DNA of 42,937 bases from Chromera velia (lineage: Eukaryota > Sar > Chromeraceae). The stretch covers positions 17,501-60,437 of the forward strand of contig JAHBMJ010000015.1 in the NCBI GenBank assembly GCA_018398765.1, written 5' to 3'. The position numbers and the translations under genes are program-made. The notes beneath the pieces were generated by a model, which did no database searches, was not told the origin of the DNA, and was given only the letters and a program-made list of their open reading frames with translations. Within the stretch, counting starts at the first letter, position 1; every line of letters starts with the position of its first letter. Positions 39,705 through 42,937 of this stretch are shown piece by piece.

Positions 39705-42700
39705 CTACCATGTATTAATGCAGCGAGAGCACGCACACCCTACCGCGTGCTCGTAGGTGACTACAAACAGGGGCACTGCAAGCCTGCCGTCAAACACGAC
39801 AAACTCACGGTGGTCCACCCTACCGCCCTCTGCACGCACTGCTGCTACAATGCTGTCGCACCCGTCCGCAGGTCTGTGTGACTGACTGTCCTCATCCAAG
39901 GGCTCCAGCTTCACATCCCGCACACCAACAAAAACCAGGGACAAAAGCATCCGCATCGGTCCCCCGTACGCATGGTGCCTGTGGCTCCCAGGTCCCGAGT
40001 AGAGATCGGCCTTGGAAGCGTTCTCTGCGAAGTAAGTGCCTCGTCCGTAGAGGCTACCCGTGGCCTCCCCACCCCTACAGGGGTCGAAACCCTCTTTGCA
40101 GACCGCCTCCACGCCCTCATCGCTTGTGCCGTGCCACAGCCAGAGCTCTGTCGCAGACCTGCGAGCCTGGACCCTTGCAGACACGTCAGTGCAGAACCCA
40201 AACTCCGAAGCTGGGAAGTGAGAGAAAAGCGGGAGACTGCCAAACTTTGCGTCTGCCATAGAGGGATCGTCGTCGCTCTGCCCATCTATCGAGCGGCCGT
40301 CTTCTCTTTCCCCACTGAGGATTCTCTCCTTCCGCTTTGCCGTCTCCATCAAATACTGGAGGCCCAATCCTGAGGGGAGGCAGATCTCCACATTCTGGAC
40401 CTGCATCCATCCATCCATCCATCCATCCATCCATCCATTTATGCATGGAGTAGTTTTGGGGTTCGTTCAGATTGCATGGCAACATGAATTCATTGCACGA
40501 TCTTTTGAGCACAACTATCCCCCCCCTCAACGCACTACAAAATCAACTTGTGACTAAGGCGGGCCTCTGCACGGAATTCCGTCGCGAAAGGCAATTCAGT
40601 GATTGAAGAACCGAAGCTTCTGGTAGGTTTCCAAAGGCACGCAGAGGGATGAAAGCTTGGACGGCAAGGTCAAGAGTAGCGCGAGCGTGTGTCGTGCGGT
40701 AGAGCGAGGAAGACAGAGAGAGAGAGAGAGAGAGAGAGAGTGCATGAGAAACACGCAGACACAAACACCGACTGGTGCCTCATTTGCATTCTTTTCTTTC
40801 AAAACACATTCATTGGTTCCTTCCTTGGTTTTTCAGTCGATCGGTCAATCTGTGGCCTCTTCCTTCCTTTTCTTTTTTCCCGCTGATTGACAGGCAGAAA
40901 GGCAAGGGAGGAGGAACAGAGAAAGCTAGGTGGAGTGATAAAAAAACTCCTCTGGGAGTTCAGATTTCCGAGACGATCGATGGGAGAACGAATTATAAAC
41001 ACACCTACCTGTAGTCTGGGAGGGCAGCACCACGTGGGATCACCCAGCGCCCGTCTGTGGGAGGTCACAGAGCTCTTCAGATTCTCCTCCACCCATGCTG
41101 CGATCTCTGGAGGGGCCCTCGGCCTGCCTGAGAAAGAACAGGGAGGGCATAGCGCCTTTCTGAGGAAGAAGTCATACAGCATTCCGCCTCTATTTGCCCA
41201 ACTTTGGCCCTCCACCGCAGCCTTCCTACTGCCGCACAAAAGCAGCTCGGTAGAGTCGTTCTGAGGTGCAGTTGCTGCTGCTGTTGTAGCGCTCGGGCCG
41301 TTCTGAGACGTCTCGGAGGCTGTGTCATCCGGATCATGCGCTAGCCAGTCCCCGTTGATGAAGTCCCCGTCTTCCGTCTGAATCTTTGGCACCGGAGACG
41401 CCTTCGCTCCCTCTTCCGAAGCCCCGCGGCGGGGTCGCTTCAAAGAGTGCTCTTGGTGCGCTGTGCGTGACCGGGCCTGTGTCTCTGTCTCTGCAGGAGG
41501 CTTCTCACGTCTCCGGAGAGCGCGCACTTTTCCGGTGGCAGTGTTCACCTGCAGCATCGGTTCCGCATCCACTAAATACGTGAATGCATGTATACACGCG
41601 CATCTTTTTTTCATTTCATCATGAAACACATATGCATGCGCATAAATAAAGAAAAACGATCTTCTTAATTCAAGTCTGCCCGACGTACCTGCATCAATGT
41701 CACCCCATCCGCCTTGTACGTCGCTCCCTGTCTGGAGAATTCCACAGGGGGCGGCAGCTCATTCCCCGCTTCAATCTTGCTTCTGTAACTCTCCAGTTTG
41801 ATGGTCACCTTCTTGCTCAGGGCCTCCCATTTCGAAGGGCCCACGCACACCTCCCACACGCAGCCTGTCGACACTGCAGTTTTCAACATTTCATTCATGC
41901 GTGCGGCAGGGATGGATGCATGCATGATCATTGGCTTCTGTGCATAGAGCCAATCGATCGATCACTTCATGAGGGAAAGATCGTTGCTCAGTGAACACTT
42001 CATGCGACACACGCAAGCAGCTTTCCGCACACAAGTGAAGTCAGCTCGATAGTGGAAGGAAGAGCCCCCGTGGGGCGAAAACAAAAGAGAAAAGACAAAG
42101 CGCGAAGAAAATAAGAAAGTAAAATTACAAGACGAGAAGCTTCGTGAAAATAACAAAAAAATGAGACACAGTGAAAAAACATTCAAAAGAAAAAATAAGA
42201 GAATCAAACAAAGGCAGAAGCAATAATAAAACCGAGCACTGGCCAAGATCCGAAACAAACAAAAAGGAGCACAAGAGGAAGACGTTCACCAAATAAAAAA
42301 AGACGACACTACGGACCAAAAAATCTAGATGCGCTCAGATCGAAGGACAGATCAACAGTCGGAAATTTAGCCATCATCTGCTGAACTAACTCCCTTGTCG
42401 ACCTATCTTTCGCCACCCTCCCGCCTTCGACAGCAAGTTCAGGCCAAAACGCAGAGCATCTCGCAGAGCCTGCCTGCTTGATCACCCAATCTTCCTCTTT
42501 CACGGCACTTCCCTCCAACTTCAGAGCTTGCACCACCGTTTGCACTCGAGAGGAAATCAACGACGCCAACTCTCCCACCGTGTCCTGATTCGAAAGGATG
42601 AAAGGAGAGGACTTCATAGAGACCTCATCTGCGACGACGGCTCCTTCGGGAGCGTTCACAAATTTCAATTCGTACACAACTTCCCTTCCATTTCTGCGCA

Positions 42701-42836
42701 ACTTCAACTCGAGGGTGCTCCCGTTGAAAATTCTGTAGTACGAAAGGGTGCGGTCATCCTCCAGGGTCTGGCCGTTGAAGATCATATCCTGCTGAGGGGG
42801 ACGGACTCCCTCCTTGCCCTCAAACTTTTCCTTCAC
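39705..42836 (-). CDS. Ubiquitin-like/WWE/PARP protein, 5' end outside window
   Basis: Four exons in transcript order: 42836-42317, 41873-41689, 41548-41009 and 40400-39705. All introns are GT-AG with agreeing phases; 646 residues lie in the window. The first exon opens inside a ubiquitin-like fold (KEGVRPPQQDMIFNGQTLED, TLSYYRIFNGSTLELKLRR), so its first strands lie in an exon to the right. The next exons form a WWE domain (CVWEVCVGPSKWEAL, DGVTLMQ joined to VNTATGKVRALRRR), which in known proteins binds poly- or iso-ADP-ribose. A disordered Ser/Thr/Ala linker follows. The last exon is a PARP catalytic domain with H in WLWHGTS, Y in GRGTYFAENASKAD and E in DHREFVVFDG. This intact H-Y-E triad is the pattern of polymer-forming PARPs. 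The stop at 39705 follows the usual last strand. The fusion of the first exon to the rest rests on splice phase; two separate genes are the alternative. Confidence 0.82.
40407..40440. repeat. ATCC repeat at a splice acceptor
   Basis: About eight ATCC units on the plus strand end 6 bp from the acceptor of the PARP catalytic exon. On the gene strand the GGAT units replace a polypyrimidine tract. Confidence 0.9.
40710..40740. repeat. AG microsatellite in the last PARP intron
   Basis: An uninterrupted AG run lies in the intron 41008-40401. No exon was recognised in that intron. Confidence 0.9.
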
Positions 42837-42869
42837 CTGCACAGACCAGACAGACGGCAGAGACAGTGA

Positions 42870-42908
<39 letters not shown>

Positions 42909-42937
42909 GTCTGTGCGGTCGTGTGTGAGTGCGTGTA
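42870..42937. repeat. TG microsatellite at the window edge
   Basis: A TG run, then GTGTGAGTGCG, lies in the intron upstream of the first visible PARP-gene exon. The preceding exon is beyond the window. Confidence 0.9.

Overview
The window is nuclear DNA of a eukaryote with intron-rich genes (GT-AG introns, some exons under 31 nt), very abundant microsatellites, and decayed and fresh retroelements. Two N characters beside G or C homopolymers indicate a draft assembly. My best guess is a photosynthetic alveolate of the chromerid type (Chromera-like). The grounds are a plant-type sterol enzyme (cycloeucalenol cycloisomerase), an array of AP2-like modules, the frequent TGCATGCA motif known from apicomplexan relatives, and Cys/His CEHGR repeats. 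This is inference; no ribosomal or organelle marker is present.

Layout. 1-297 microsatellites and intron. 298-1472 (+) last exon of an unrecognised membrane protein. 2224-3647 (-) a 1.4 kb LTR element that keeps only a copia-like RNase H end. 4094-6606 (-) a four-exon TMEM86/YhhN lysoplasmalogenase. 6607-11854 gene-poor, AT-rich DNA with a large minisatellite at 9213-10600. 11855-17015 (+) an eleven-exon cysteine synthase/CBS-like PLP enzyme with an N-terminal membrane anchor. 17016-17773 LINE tails and inverted repeats. 17774-20371 (-) a 5'-truncated LINE with one long open reading frame. 20372-23197 no gene. 23198-27505 (-) an intronless 1435-residue protein with about seven AP2-like modules and six CEHGR repeats. 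28769-32275 (+) a six-exon cycloeucalenol cycloisomerase. 32276-34616 no gene. 34617-38130 (-) a decayed second LINE of the RTE/BovB-like kind. 39705-42836 (-) the 3' four exons of a ubiquitin-like + WWE + PARP protein whose 5' end lies beyond the window.

The genes do not form one pathway. Two are lipid enzymes (sterol ring opening and plasmalogen turnover), one is sulfur amino-acid metabolism at a membrane, one is probably a DNA-binding protein and one is ADP-ribosylation signalling. Exon chains were built by hand from splice signals, reading-phase agreement and remembered family similarity; transcripts would be needed to confirm them. All three sizeable retroelements lie on the minus strand.

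The most unusual items are the ubiquitin-like/WWE/PARP architecture, the secreted-looking AP2-like plus CEHGR protein, a 30 bp tandem duplication that doubles a splice donor in frame in the cycloisomerase, the small LTR element with a preserved RNase H frame, and the repeated placement of splice sites on TGCATGCAG or on microsatellites.
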